DNA of 64,000 nucleotides from Tethya wilhelma (Eukaryota; Porifera; Demospongiae; Tethyida; Tethyidae), in contig CAXIPT010000002.1 in the NCBI GenBank assembly GCA_964030475.1, positions 3,023,289-3,087,288 on the forward strand. Reading direction: 5' to 3'. The translations under genes were made by a program, and so were the position numbers. Positions 1 to 9,651 of the stretch are shown here, one piece after another. Below the pieces are notes generated by a model. The model did not search any database. It was not told the origin of the DNA and saw nothing but the letters and a program-made list of their open reading frames with translations. Position 1 is the stretch's first letter, and each line of letters opens with the position of its first letter.

Positions 1-115
1 AGCACTCTTGTACACTCCTTTGAGGTACATGGCATAGTGTTGAATGGGGTCTTGAAACCCTAAAAGAAAGGACCATGAACTAACTGTATACAAGGTGAAA
101 ATAATAAGTATCTAC

Positions 116-641
116 CATTGTTCGTGTGGTCTTGTTCTCCGAGTACTTTACAAACTGCCTCAGCATACTCTCCTTTACCAGCTCCCACAAATGCTGTAAT
201 CAGAGCTCCGTATGTAGCGTTAGGACCGAACTTTTGTTGCCACTTCTGTAAAGTAGCTCTTCTACAATTATAATAAAAGGCATAATATATTAAGTGAACT
301 GTACATTGCAATTGCTCAGCTGTATTATAACTTATAAAGACTATGATAACTATTATTGTTCATTGTATAACTACAGTCAACAAAATTATAGCAGCTATAA
401 GTGTAGCTTACGTTTGTAACGACAATTCTCTAGGATGTTTTTGTTTGATAGCTTCTATTTCAGGTTTGGTCAACTGAAGGTGTTCAGCTACATTTCCTTC
501 CCACTCATACATGGACTCGGCAATGGTTCCAAGGTCCCTTTGGACACCATCATGATCATAGTCCAGTTTCTGGTCAAGTTTGAACTTATTCTTTTCAGGA
601 ATGGAAGCAAAGTAGCTTTTCAGAGTAGGGATGGAAGCCAT
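116..641 (-). CDS. Death-domain protein, left copy (two exons seen, 3' part off the window)
   Basis: Exon 1 runs 641-412 and exon 2 runs 261-116 on the minus strand. The start ATG at 641 is supported by an in-frame TGA 15 bases upstream. Exon 1 gives a short N-terminal stretch (MASIPTLKSYF...) and the first half of a death domain: D-L-G-T-I-A, then the conserved tryptophan W-E-G-N-V-A, then L-x-L-T-K-P-E-I-E-A-I. Exon 2 gives the second half: L-Q-K-W-Q-Q-K-F-G, N-A-T-Y-x-x-L-I-T-A-F, A-E-A-V-C-K-V-L. The donor at 411 (GTAAGC) and acceptor ending at 262 (TTGTAG) join in phase 2, and the joined frame reads across the W-containing helix. Exon 2 appears to end in phase 1 at a GTAGAT donor, so more exons lie left of base 116. 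Death domains are helical adaptors that pair with other death domains in immune and cell-death signalling. The partner here is unknown. About 100 residues before the edge is consistent with one complete domain plus an unseen C-terminal part. Confidence 0.75.
262..411 (-). other. Intron in left death-domain gene
   Basis: A 150-base phase-2 intron between GTAAGC (411 downward) and TTGTAG (ending 262). It splits the death domain between its first and second halves, at the same residue as in the related gene at 4,632-5,721. Confidence 0.7.
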
Positions 642-3600
642 GGCAACTTGAGGTCACTTTGAGTTCTGGTATGTTAAATTAGTACACTGCAGCTGATTCA
701 GTAATGATTGAGTATATTATTGGTTATGCATGCATGTTATTTATTAATTAATAATAATAATTATTATAATCAACATAGTGTTACGTACTTATCATGGAAA
801 TTAATGATTGGCTTGACAAATGTCCCATATAGACACATTTCCTGATTAAATTAATATTACATCTTATTATTAATATGGTCACGGATTCAGAAACTCTAGC
901 AGAAGCGAGCTTATTCCCAATACGGTAGTATATACTGGGTACATGAATAGGAATGGCACGGATGGCCCATCAGTGCAATACAAATATTCAAGTGAATAAC
1001 TCTGCAAAAACTGAGCACTTGGCTCTAAATATGAAATAAAATTATTAATTGATCATGAGTCAAGACAGGGATATTGGTACGTGGGAACCTATTATACAAC
1101 AGTGCACTTTTTGTTCTTACTCCTTAACTAACTAACATTTTAACCACTTTACTAATTATTGATTATTAATTATATTAATAATTAGTGTCTACATAGGTCA
1201 AGTTTAATGGACAGAAAGCATATAAATACAGGCTTCGTGCCATAAAAGTGGGCGGGGCTGCTGAAAATTATGCAATGCCCAAGAGTATAGAATAGATTGC
1301 TGGATTCGCCTGAAATAAATTATGATGAGTATAGCACAATATTCTATTAGCTTCCTATTAAACCATACAAATGTATTATTCAGAAATTACTATTATGACA
1401 TCAGTCGGGCATTGATGATTAATTTTAAGTTTTATACTCGGATAATTTTTTATTAATGATAATCCACTTCACTTGACTCTGCAAAATGACTTCAACTTGC
1501 AAGTTCAAGAGAAACTTTGATCCTCAAAACTCTACATGCAATGCTTTAAACTTAGGTGCCCTAATTATCCCACGCCCCCTAGGGCTGCATGTTCAATAGT
1601 TCAAATCAGTGACTATACTAAAACTTACTTTATCCACTGAGACACGTGCTACAGTGTTCAGTATGTACCTGAATAATTTGTAGCTTTTCCTTACAAATTA
1701 AAGGTTCCAGGACACTGCACTAGCCTGAACTACTATAGAATCAAGGTTGTTTACTTTTTTGAACTGTAATAGGATTCACCCTTCCATAAGTTTAAAAACT
1801 ATGACGTCATAGCAATTAAATGATGCATATGCATAATATGTTGGACCGGTCGACCGACCAAGAGTGTATTAGGAAGAGTACGTAGCTGCGTAGACGTAGG
1901 CGGGCCAAGCTCAAGCTGCGTGATAGTGGCGTCATGACACGTAGTAGAACTTGTACTTGTCAAAACAATTAGTACTGCAGTTCTGCAGCAGCTGCTGGAA
2001 GTGTAACCACTATACTATGTTTTTATAAGACCACTTATCTTACACATTTCGTGATGCAACCAATGCACAACATAAGCGCAATACTAACATACATGAGTTA
2101 CGTTCCTAATACACTCTTGGTTGGACGCTGCATATCATTATGCATGCCATGATATAATTATTATTATGGTATACGTCGCTGCCGGGGTGCATGCTCAGAA
2201 TTAATCCTTCATGCATATCTGATTCATTTAATGGGTTAATTTTGAGAAACAACATAATAATATTATTATTAATATAATTATAATTATTTATGCAAGATTT
2301 GATTTTTAGCCAGCTTTGCAAAAATTACTTTTCTACTTCCGCATTTGAAATAACTATAAAGCTTGTATACTAATTAGCGCATTCATAAGCTAACTGTAGC
2401 CAGTAATTAACCTTAATTGTATAATTATAATAAAACATTATTACAATTAAAACATTATTATAGTAAACAGCTCATAAAAATACACTTTATGTGTACAAAA
2501 TCCCAATAATTAATAATACCAAACACTAAATAATAATTTTACATGTATAAATTAATGTCTACAAAAAGTCTAAGCATAATGTTCACTTTCTAACTTCTAA
2601 TTACAAGTTTTCAGTATATGTAGGAATGTATGTATGAAGANAGATCATTAACACAATAAATTAAATTATAAATTCTAGCTGCATATGCAGAAGGCTTAGG
2701 CCTGAGAATAGGGCTATCAAGTATAATAAAATCATTCAACATGACCAGAACAATTTAAATGCGCTTACTTGAGCTACAATACAGTTATGATAACAGCTGA
2801 CCACAGCATATTGTCTGGCTGGCCAGACCTTTCACATGGGGAAGGAAAATTCTGGATATATACCCGTAATAAACTGAATTGTAACAATATCCAAAATCAG
2901 GATATGACCAATCAGAACATGACATGCATAATTCTACGTTCATATGTGCACGTGAAAAGTAAACGTCATGTCAGTTAGAGTTAAAACTGACTAGAAATGA
3001 TAGCTCTTCAGAAGGCACTACTCTTTCTCTCCCTGCTATTCTAAGCTTAAACTTGAGCAACAATTTGTATTGATAGTAAAATGTCATTGTAAATCTTCCA
3101 AGTCGATACAGAAGGAGTTTAAGGTCCGTCGGAGTGCAATAAACGGAGAAACTATGCAATCTAGTGTAAAAGAAAAGTGCATGATGCATGTATAGATATT
3201 GTTCAATAACTTCTGAAGCTACAGAAACATGCAAGGCATCTAACTGGTAATAGCCATAATAGAGGCCCCTCCCCTCCATTCCTCTTCCTATGCCCATGGG
3301 TGTGGCCTTGAAATAAGCATTAAAAATCATTTGAAAAAGCATAAGTAAAATTAAGCAATGTTTCGCACAAATTTATTGAAAGCTATTACGTGGGCATTAT
3401 TTTTCATTAAGACAAGCGTTGCAAATTGTGCCTAGAAAATTTGGAGTTGATGCATGTACGTGGTAAACGACTCATGATTTGAAGCAACACAACAATAATT
3501 GGGGTGAGCCTGAGCAAGCCCCACATTTGTGAGTATAGGTCGGCTCTGCTATTTTTTTTCCTCGCCGTTGTATGCTCAATATGCTCAAGGACTTTGACCT

Positions 3601-4631
3601 TCAGCTCTACACTATGTGTACATGATCGTCTACGTGGCTGATTGTTTGCTGATGAAAGCAGAGTAGAATGATCTACTGCTAGCTACTCAGCGTCTTGTAA
3701 GTTTTATTTGTGCTCAACCTGTGGATGTATATAGTCATAGTAGAGATGTTTGCTTCATTCAGTGGAGCACTATGAACATTGCCAATGAGCATCAGTGGGC
3801 CTATAGCCTAGCTATAACTATTGAACTTTGAAAGTGTGATTGGCAGCCAGTTCACAAATTAGTAGCAGCATATAGTCTATCACTGATAACTTGATCAGAA
3901 AGCTCACACATTCTGATGGTGCACCACCGCATGGTTGCCCATGAAAAAACACAGGTTAGCTACAGGTCAGTCGCATCTGCAGTCATGTAAAATGTTTACC
4001 ATGCATGCATAGCCTGAAATATCGTGTACTTTGTGCAATATTGCGGAGCAAGTGTGGCAAGACTGCTAGCAATTCTACATGTATGACCATTTCAGTGTGC
4101 AAACTGCAATGCTGTTGTCAGACCAAACAGGCAGATAGTCTGGCTGGCAGACTCTTGGCCAGCCAGACTAACCAAACAGATATACCCTCCATGGTCCAAT
4201 GCAATAGCATAAGACACATGAAATACTGCATGATTATATAATTCATGATGTCGCTTAGGCTCACCCATATCAATATCATGCATTTTGCAGGAGCTCATGA
4301 GGGCCATATAGGCCCAAAGGAACAGGGGTATAACTTAGAGTAGTATATATATAGCGTTCCAGACATCGTAATTGGTTTTTCTGCAAAAGTGCTTCCTTCT
4401 AAGGGGTGAGGAAAACCAAACTACAAGCTTGGGCAGCACTTGGCTAAGTACTGCTTGTATAAAACTTAAAACAGAACACTTAGCACCTATACTTAATCAA
4501 CTGTCTTTTTCAAAAATATATAACTTTTGTTACGAAATGCAATGTAATGCGCTCCTTCGAGTCTACAGCCCTCATGAGCTCCTGTTAATAATATTATAAC
4601 TATAATCAGATTCTTTCAGGTATTAACTTAC
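642..4631. other. Intergenic and possible 3' region of the right-hand death-domain gene
   Basis: AT-rich sequence with many TAATTATTA-like tracts and one undetermined base (n) at 2,641. No convincing coding exon is visible on either strand; open frames here are short and have no recognisable motif. The 3' exon or exons of the death-domain gene whose second exon ends at 4,632 should lie in this stretch, but I could not identify them. One inverted repeat (1,852-2,125) is listed separately. A palindromic CRE-like octamer TGACGTCA lies at 1,802-1,809. Confidence 0.5.
1852..2125. repeat. Short inverted-repeat element (MITE-like)
   Basis: The left arm at about 1,852-1,875 contains CCAAGAGTGTATTAGGA. 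The right arm at about 2,103-2,125 is its reverse complement, apart from one or two changes at the outer edge. The enclosed span is about 270 bases with no coding capacity. This fits a small non-autonomous inverted-repeat transposon. I did not find a clean target-site duplication, so the ends are approximate. Confidence 0.45.
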
Positions 4632-5721
4632 CATACTCTCCTCTGAGTATTTTACAAATTGCCTCGGCAATATCTCTTCTACCAGCTCTCACAAATGCTG
4701 TTATCAGAGCTCTGTACGTAGCATTTGGACCGAACTTTTCTTGCCACTTCTGTAAGGCAGCTCTCCTAAAGATCATGAATTTGGTCATGTACGTAAGTGG
4801 ATGCATAAAATGGGGACTCAGGGGGGCTACAAATCAATACCAATCAGAACACCTACCTTCGATTCTACCAAAACGGTCAAATTTCCAAATCTCAAGCTCT
4901 GAGACAGAACCATTAAGAAAATTATAGTTTCAGATTAATATAAGGGAATCATGGGTCACAAGTTAGGACACTCTGGTTCTAACACTTTCAAATTTCCATA
5001 CTTTTCACAACTAATTTTGGCCACATTACATCTATGGGTAACACATTTTGAGTAATCACATTTAATTTAAGCTAAGTTTCCCACACCGGCTGAGACACTG
5101 ACTCCACCACTGAGTCAGTGGGAGTGGCCCCATAAAAGGAAGTTTTGCATGCCCCAAGTGACTAGCTGGGTGCCATTACAAACTGTTACAGTAATTCTGA
5201 CTGCAACAGAGCTTTCATATTAATTTTAGCTATCATACATCCAAGCCCACTCATTTTGAAGCTGTCTCTCTCTTAAAAGTTCTCAAAATTTGTATTATGC
5301 CAATGGAGTCTCACTCTTTCTGCTCTACTGCTTATATGTACAAGATAATGAATTTATATGGTACATATACAAAATCTCACTTATTTATAAACACACTGCC
5401 AAGAACCTTGGTAGCTCTGAGCTATGTACTACTAGTCACAATGATCACATGGGATTAATCCGAGGCTGCCAGCTAGTTGCTTACTCAAAATTTTTCTTAC
5501 GTCTGTAGTAGTAATTCCTCAGGGTATTTCTTCCTGATAGCTTCGATTTCAGGTTTAGTTAACTGAAGATGTTCAGCCACATTCGTTTCCCAATTATCTA
5601 CATAGTTGGCAATCGTACCAAGGTCCCTTTGGACACCATCATGATCGTAGTCTAGGGTTTTGTCGAGTTTAAATTTAGGAACAGAAGCAAAATACGTTTC
5701 TAGCGCAGGGATAGTAGCCAT
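4632..5721 (-). CDS. Death-domain protein, right copy (exons 1 and 2; 3' end not found)
   Basis: Exon 1 is 5,721-5,501 and exon 2 is 4,765-4,632, minus strand. Exon 1 begins MATIPALETYF, parallel to MASIPTLKSYF in the copy at 641. It carries D-L-G-T-I-A, D-N-W-E-T-N-V-A-E-H and L-T-K-P-E-I-E-A-I. Exon 2 carries A-L-Q-K-W-Q-E-K-F-G, N-A-T-Y-R-A-L-I-T-A-F and D-I-A-E-A-I-C-K-I-L. Donor GTAAGA and acceptor TTTAG join in phase 2, exactly as in the left copy, and exon 2 ends in phase 1 at a strong GTAAGT donor. The frame stays open upstream of 5,721 as far as 5,952, so a longer N terminus is possible; I chose 5,721 by alignment to the left copy. The domain is a protein-interaction module of death-fold signalling. 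The two genes are tandem duplicates in the same orientation, about 5 kb apart. Confidence 0.75.
4766..5500 (-). other. Intron in right death-domain gene
   Basis: A 735-base phase-2 intron, from GTAAGA at 5,500 downward to TTTAG ending at 4,766. It sits at the same codon as the 150-base intron of the left copy, so the split predates the duplication and the lengths diverged later. Confidence 0.7.
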
Positions 5722-6073
5722 CTCGTCTGGTACTAAAGCCGTATGGATCAAGTCTAATTTAGACTTGTTATGCCAGAAAGGGCCACCACTGAGACTAAAT
5801 GGACATCCCGATATGTAGGGACTTTCCCTGTTTACATCGACATACCGTATATTTACACAGGGCCGGGCTTTTCGAGGAGGAAAAAATTTCGCGCGTATAG
5901 CTGAAGGACAGCCGCTACGAGAATAGCAGCCACAAACAAACAAAACTAACATAATTATAATAATTATAGTTACAATAATGACACAGACGTAGTACTCATC
6001 ACAGTCAACATCAGATAGTGTACTCAGTTAGGATTGACAAAAAGTTGCCTTTGAGGGGATTGTTGTGCACTTA

Positions 6074-6489
6074 CAGGGCCGCCTCTAGCTATTAAGGAGT
6101 GGTCCGGCATTGCCACCGGAGGTGGCACGGCGGCGAAGCCGCCTATTCTAGGGGGGTCTGGGGGCATGCCCCCCCAGAAAATTTTTGGAATTTTGGCCTT
6201 TTTTGGGAGCAATTTGGTGTGATTTGAGCAGGATTTTATACTCTATTACTTAACAATATTAAAATATAAGGTTGAGCAAAGGGCTAGTTACATTTACACC
6301 GCTAAAGTCACCAAAACTGCTGCGTAGTGGAGTGAGCTATGTCAATTATTGCTTCCACGTACATTAACGCTTCGCGGTACATGTAGCGGTGACGACCTTT
6401 ACCTTTTTTCTGACGACCATTACCAGTACTTTGCCGTAAAAAGTGGTCCGGCTATAGCCTGACCTGCCTGACCGGGATAGGCGGCCCTG
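6074..6489. mobile_element. hAT-like non-autonomous inverted-repeat element (MITE)
   Basis: A 416-base GC-rich block in AT-rich surroundings. It begins CAGGGCCGCCT and ends with the imperfect complement AGGCGGCCCTG. The pentamer ACTTA flanks both ends directly (6,069-6,073 and 6,490-6,494), as expected of a target-site duplication. Both subterminal regions also contain GTGGTCCGGC (near 6,100 and 6,443). A CAGGG terminus is typical of hAT superfamily elements, but those normally duplicate 8 bases, so the family assignment is tentative. No transposase frame is present. Confidence 0.6.
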
Positions 6490-6559
6490 ACTTAACTGAG
6501 GCTCAGCACGGACACTGAGCCCGGGGCGCAGAGATGGAAAGTGCATACATTGTCCTCGT

Positions 6560-7460
6560 TAAAAGAATTAATAAAACAACTCCACTGGAGAATGATTTTA
6601 ATTGAGTCATAATTGTGACATGGGATTGAGATAGGTCAATCGGTGGTAGAGCATTCCAGATGCGGCGTGGGAGTCAGTTAAAGTAACTGATCACTGATTA
6701 CGAGTTCTACTAGACAATGACTTAGTTTGAGGATAGCAGAGTTTATCTAGTATGCTTGCCGGATCTGGTTACATTCTCGTTAAAGGAAACATGATCTAGA
6801 ATCTTAAAAGATTCACCGGGCCGCAGGGTTGTTTGAGACACTTCAAGTAATAAAGAAGCTGATATCACTCAATTCAAGGACCATCATCACTGAATGGCAA
6901 AAGATTCAGTGCCTTAATTTATAGTTAGACGTAAAGTCATTAAGAATAAATTTTGTAGCCTGCCGTTGAACATTTTCAAGAGCTGTTATGTCTTTTATTA
7001 ACAAAGGTCTCCACACTTGTGAAGCATACAATAAGTTGGATCGAACAAGGGAGAGATATAGACTACAAGTTTGGTGGTAGTACTATTAGTTGAACTAAAG
7101 GTTCGCCTCAACCGTGAATCTCAGCTTTTTGTAAGCTTTTGATATGATGGAGGAGATATGTTCAGACCAAGTGGCAACTAAGGTTGGTAGTTAAAATGAT
7201 ACCTAGGTCCTTGTGAGAACTGCACATTGAAACAACCGTAGTATTGATTGTGTACTGGTGATCAGCAGATAATACGTTTGAGGCATTATAGACTGAGTGC
7301 AGAAGGTGAGCAGAAAACATTTGAGCTCATTGAAGGACAGCTTCCGTTCAAGTTTAGACTCCATTCAACGAGATTGTTTAGGTCTGACTGCAGGAGCCTG
7401 AGCAAGGATTCAGCACTGCAACTGATAGGTTTGATGCATTTGGCAGTCACATGACATGAT
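6560..7460 (-). pseudogene. Decayed non-LTR retrotransposon reverse transcriptase, 3' end
   Basis: Translated on the minus strand in shifting frames, this stretch keeps landmarks of the C-terminal part of non-LTR (LINE) reverse transcriptases in order. S-S-H-K-D-L-G-I lies near 7,210-7,230. E-H-I-S-S-I-I-S-K-A-Y-K-K-L-R-F lies near 7,100-7,165. L-V-R-S-x-L-L-Y-A-S-Q-V-W-R-P then leads to L-E-N-V-Q-R-Q-A-T-K-F-I-L (about 6,935-7,060). The tail has T-R-S-G-K-H and a degenerate W-N-A-L-P region (about 6,640-6,780). Several stops and frame shifts interrupt it, so it is a dead fragment. The catalytic palm motif and endonuclease would lie beyond 7,460 and are not seen. A CR1/Jockey-type affiliation is plausible but not determined. 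Confidence 0.7.
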
Positions 7461-7487
7461 TTATAAATAACAAGTAGTAAAAATTTT

Positions 7488-7842
7488 TAAAAAAATAAGC
7501 AATGTAGGAATGGACAGTGCTGTAAAAAGTGTTGGAACAAGGAATAGTCTCAATTTCGGCACATGACTACTTCATTTTCATTTTTGATCCATAGCTAATT
7601 GTTGTAAATGGTTCAAAGAATGCATTATCTGTACTTGAATAGCTCACATTTTAATGGTTCAAATTCCTGCCAATCTTATATCATTTGGCTAAAAAGTAGA
7701 ATAAAGTATAGCAGGCAGGATTAGATTACCGGCCAAGACTTGGGCACAAAAAATGAAATAGTCATGTGCCGAAATTGAGACCATTCCTTGTTCCAACGCT
7801 TTTTACAGCACTGCCCATTCCTACATTGCTTTTTTTTTTGAA
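7488..7842. mobile_element. Fold-back element with long terminal inverted repeats
   Basis: The arm at about 7,488-7,584 (containing AGCAATGTAGGAATGG, then GTTGGAACAAGGAAT and TTTCGGCACATGACTA) recurs in reverse complement at about 7,748-7,842 with only a handful of differences. The unmatched centre is about 160 bases. No coding frame is present. The arms are close to 95 bases, long for a typical MITE, and the right end abuts a T-rich and (ATT)n tract at 7,840-7,876. Confidence 0.65.
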
Positions 7843-7876
7843 AATTTTTATTATTATTTTTATTATTATTATTATT
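7840..7876. repeat. T-run and (ATT)n microsatellite
   Basis: A poly-T stretch is followed by repeated ATT triplets next to the right arm of the fold-back element. It could be an insertion-associated tail or simple slippage. Confidence 0.7.
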
Positions 7877-8281
7877 GCTTTACAGCTCAAGGCTGAAGGT
7901 CTGCTAGAAAAGCAGCCTAACAATTGTTCATTCACTTTTTTCAACACTACAGTGTGGAGACTATCAGAGACTGGTTAGTCCCTACAAAAAGCTTGAGTTA
8001 TCTGAGTATAAGCTACATTGTCTGCTAAAGCAGCTAATGCGCATGCGCATTAAAATGCCACGTGGATAATTAATGACCTTTGAACTCTACAGGAAAATGG
8101 CTATATGAAGTACATGAATTTATACTCTCAGTTTCGAAGCTTTCTAGTTTTTGTTTAGGCTAATTTGTGACTAAAACGAGTATCAAGGAATGTAGTACCT
8201 ATGAAAAGGAGTTACTTTGTGCTGTCAAAATTGGCTCAACACATTTTGGTTCTCTGCAATGCTTTTCAAGTAAGTCCGACA

Positions 8282-8305
8282 GTTAGGACGTACGTACGTA
8301 CGTAA
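8282..8305. repeat. (ACGT)n short tandem repeat
   Basis: CGTACGTACGTACGT near 8,289-8,304, a self-complementary tetranucleotide run. No function is apparent. Confidence 0.7.
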
Positions 8306-8481
8306 GTTAGAGGAACAAAAATGGCACTATGGTGGCTTCCCACTAGCTCTCTCTACGAGTGCTGAGGAAAGTTTCTGTGAGTTTTAGACCGTGCATGCAA
8401 TTGGTAATCTAGCTGTCATTGAGAGCCTCTGAGCAAGTTTGAAGACTTAATTTTGTTTTGCTAGATTTTTATGATCATGAA

Positions 8482-9207
8482 CTCAGAACAGTTAAGGCAA
8501 GCTCAGTGTATAATAATAGGTAAAATCTAAGAAAAGTGATATGGTGTATCTTCTAAATTAAATCATATGTTACCATGGAAACTTGATGAAATGATAATCT
8601 CATCTTTAATCTACATGGTAATGCAATTAAAAGTGTCATGTGACCTATAGTTTATGAATAATCTGCCACTTAATTATAATTACTAAATTATGAATAATTC
8701 ATTTTACCGCTACCAAATACTGTTGCTACGGCAACCAAATTTTGGGACCAAAAACATCTAATAGTAAAGTATCCAAATCTGGGTGGAAATTATGTCCCCG
8801 ATGTATGCGCATAAAGATATGGGATAAAAACACCATTTTCTATATAATGCACACCCAAATTTTGCAGCATTTTTGCTAATTTCTTTATGCGCATATATCG
8901 GAGACAACGTTTCCACCCAGATTCAGATACCTCACTACAAGACGCTTATGGTCTGAAAATTTGGTAACCATAGCAACAGTATTTGGTAGCAGTAAACCCA
9001 ATTATTTACAAAAACTGTTAATTATTCATAATTATCTGGTCACATGACTGTTACGATTGAGTCAAAATGTAGAGGGAAGACATAGCTATCATCATGCATG
9101 TTTCCATGGTAACACTTGCTACGGTTTGTAAGATATAGCATTAATTATCAACATGTGTGATGATTTCAGTTAAGGAACTCTGAGCTTGCCTTAACTGATC
9201 TGAGAAC
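8482..9207. mobile_element. Long imperfect palindrome (fold-back element, about 0.73 kb)
   Basis: Matching blocks mirror each other around a centre near 8,845. CAGTTAAGGCAAGCTCAG (8,488-8,506) pairs with the block at about 9,180-9,198. TTACCATGGAAAC (8,570-8,583) pairs with GTTTCCATGGTAA (9,098-9,112). CCAAATACTGTTGCTA (8,714-8,730) pairs with TAGCAACAGTATTTGG (8,968-8,984). CTGGGTGGAAA and ATGCGCATAAAG (8,776-8,815) pair with 8,882-8,925. The arms are about 350 bases and have diverged moderately. This fits an old inverted-repeat transposon. It lies 0.45 kb beyond the stop codon of the giant gene. Confidence 0.65.
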
Positions 9208-9651
9208 ATTTTATTGTGTCTATGGGACATTTGGCCCATTCCTACTATACGTACTACCATACGTATGATAATAATTATACGAGAAGAGTGTTATAAACTT
9301 AATTAGTTTTCATTTCATATAGTTATTATTATCCTAGAGCTCGAAATCTTTTTTACACATACTTTTGCTTAAAGTAGTATTTACAAAAATTAATATAATA
9401 ATATAAAATTAATTATAGTAAACAATTAACAACAAACAATATTAATGTTGGCTATACACTGGACTATAATAAAAATTAATTATAAACTGTGTCGACCATA
9501 CGACAACTTAATTTTGAGTTTCATAATATTATAAAGATACCACAATGTCTCATAGCAAGTATAGTTAACATCAATGTTCGCTAATCAATAACAACTAATG
9601 CTAGCAAATTTTTTTATGTATATATATGTATAATATTATGTGTGTGTGTGT
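9208..9651. other. 3' flank of the giant gene
   Basis: AT-rich, noncoding. A (GT)n/(TA)n tract sits immediately beyond the stop codon (9,618-9,651). The only plausible minus-strand AATAAA signal I see is at 9,215-9,210, about 0.44 kb beyond the stop and at the edge of the palindromic element. Its use is unverified. Confidence 0.35.

Noticed and set aside
2971..3342. A 123-codon minus-strand open frame
   Set aside because: No recognisable motif, no splice support and AT-rich composition like its surroundings. Chance length is plausible in such DNA.
4005..4307. Opposed short open frames around a GGCCAGCCAGAC-type hairpin
   Set aside because: Both strands are open only because of a local inverted repeat. 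No protein similarity is seen.
5722..5952. N-terminal extension of the right death-domain gene
   Set aside because: The frame is open, but the related gene at 641 starts at the equivalent Met with a stop just upstream, and the extension resembles no known sequence.
7762..7978. Overlapping open frames in both directions
   Set aside because: They fall in the arm of the fold-back element and the (ATT)n tract and encode low-complexity Ile/Lys/Phe runs.
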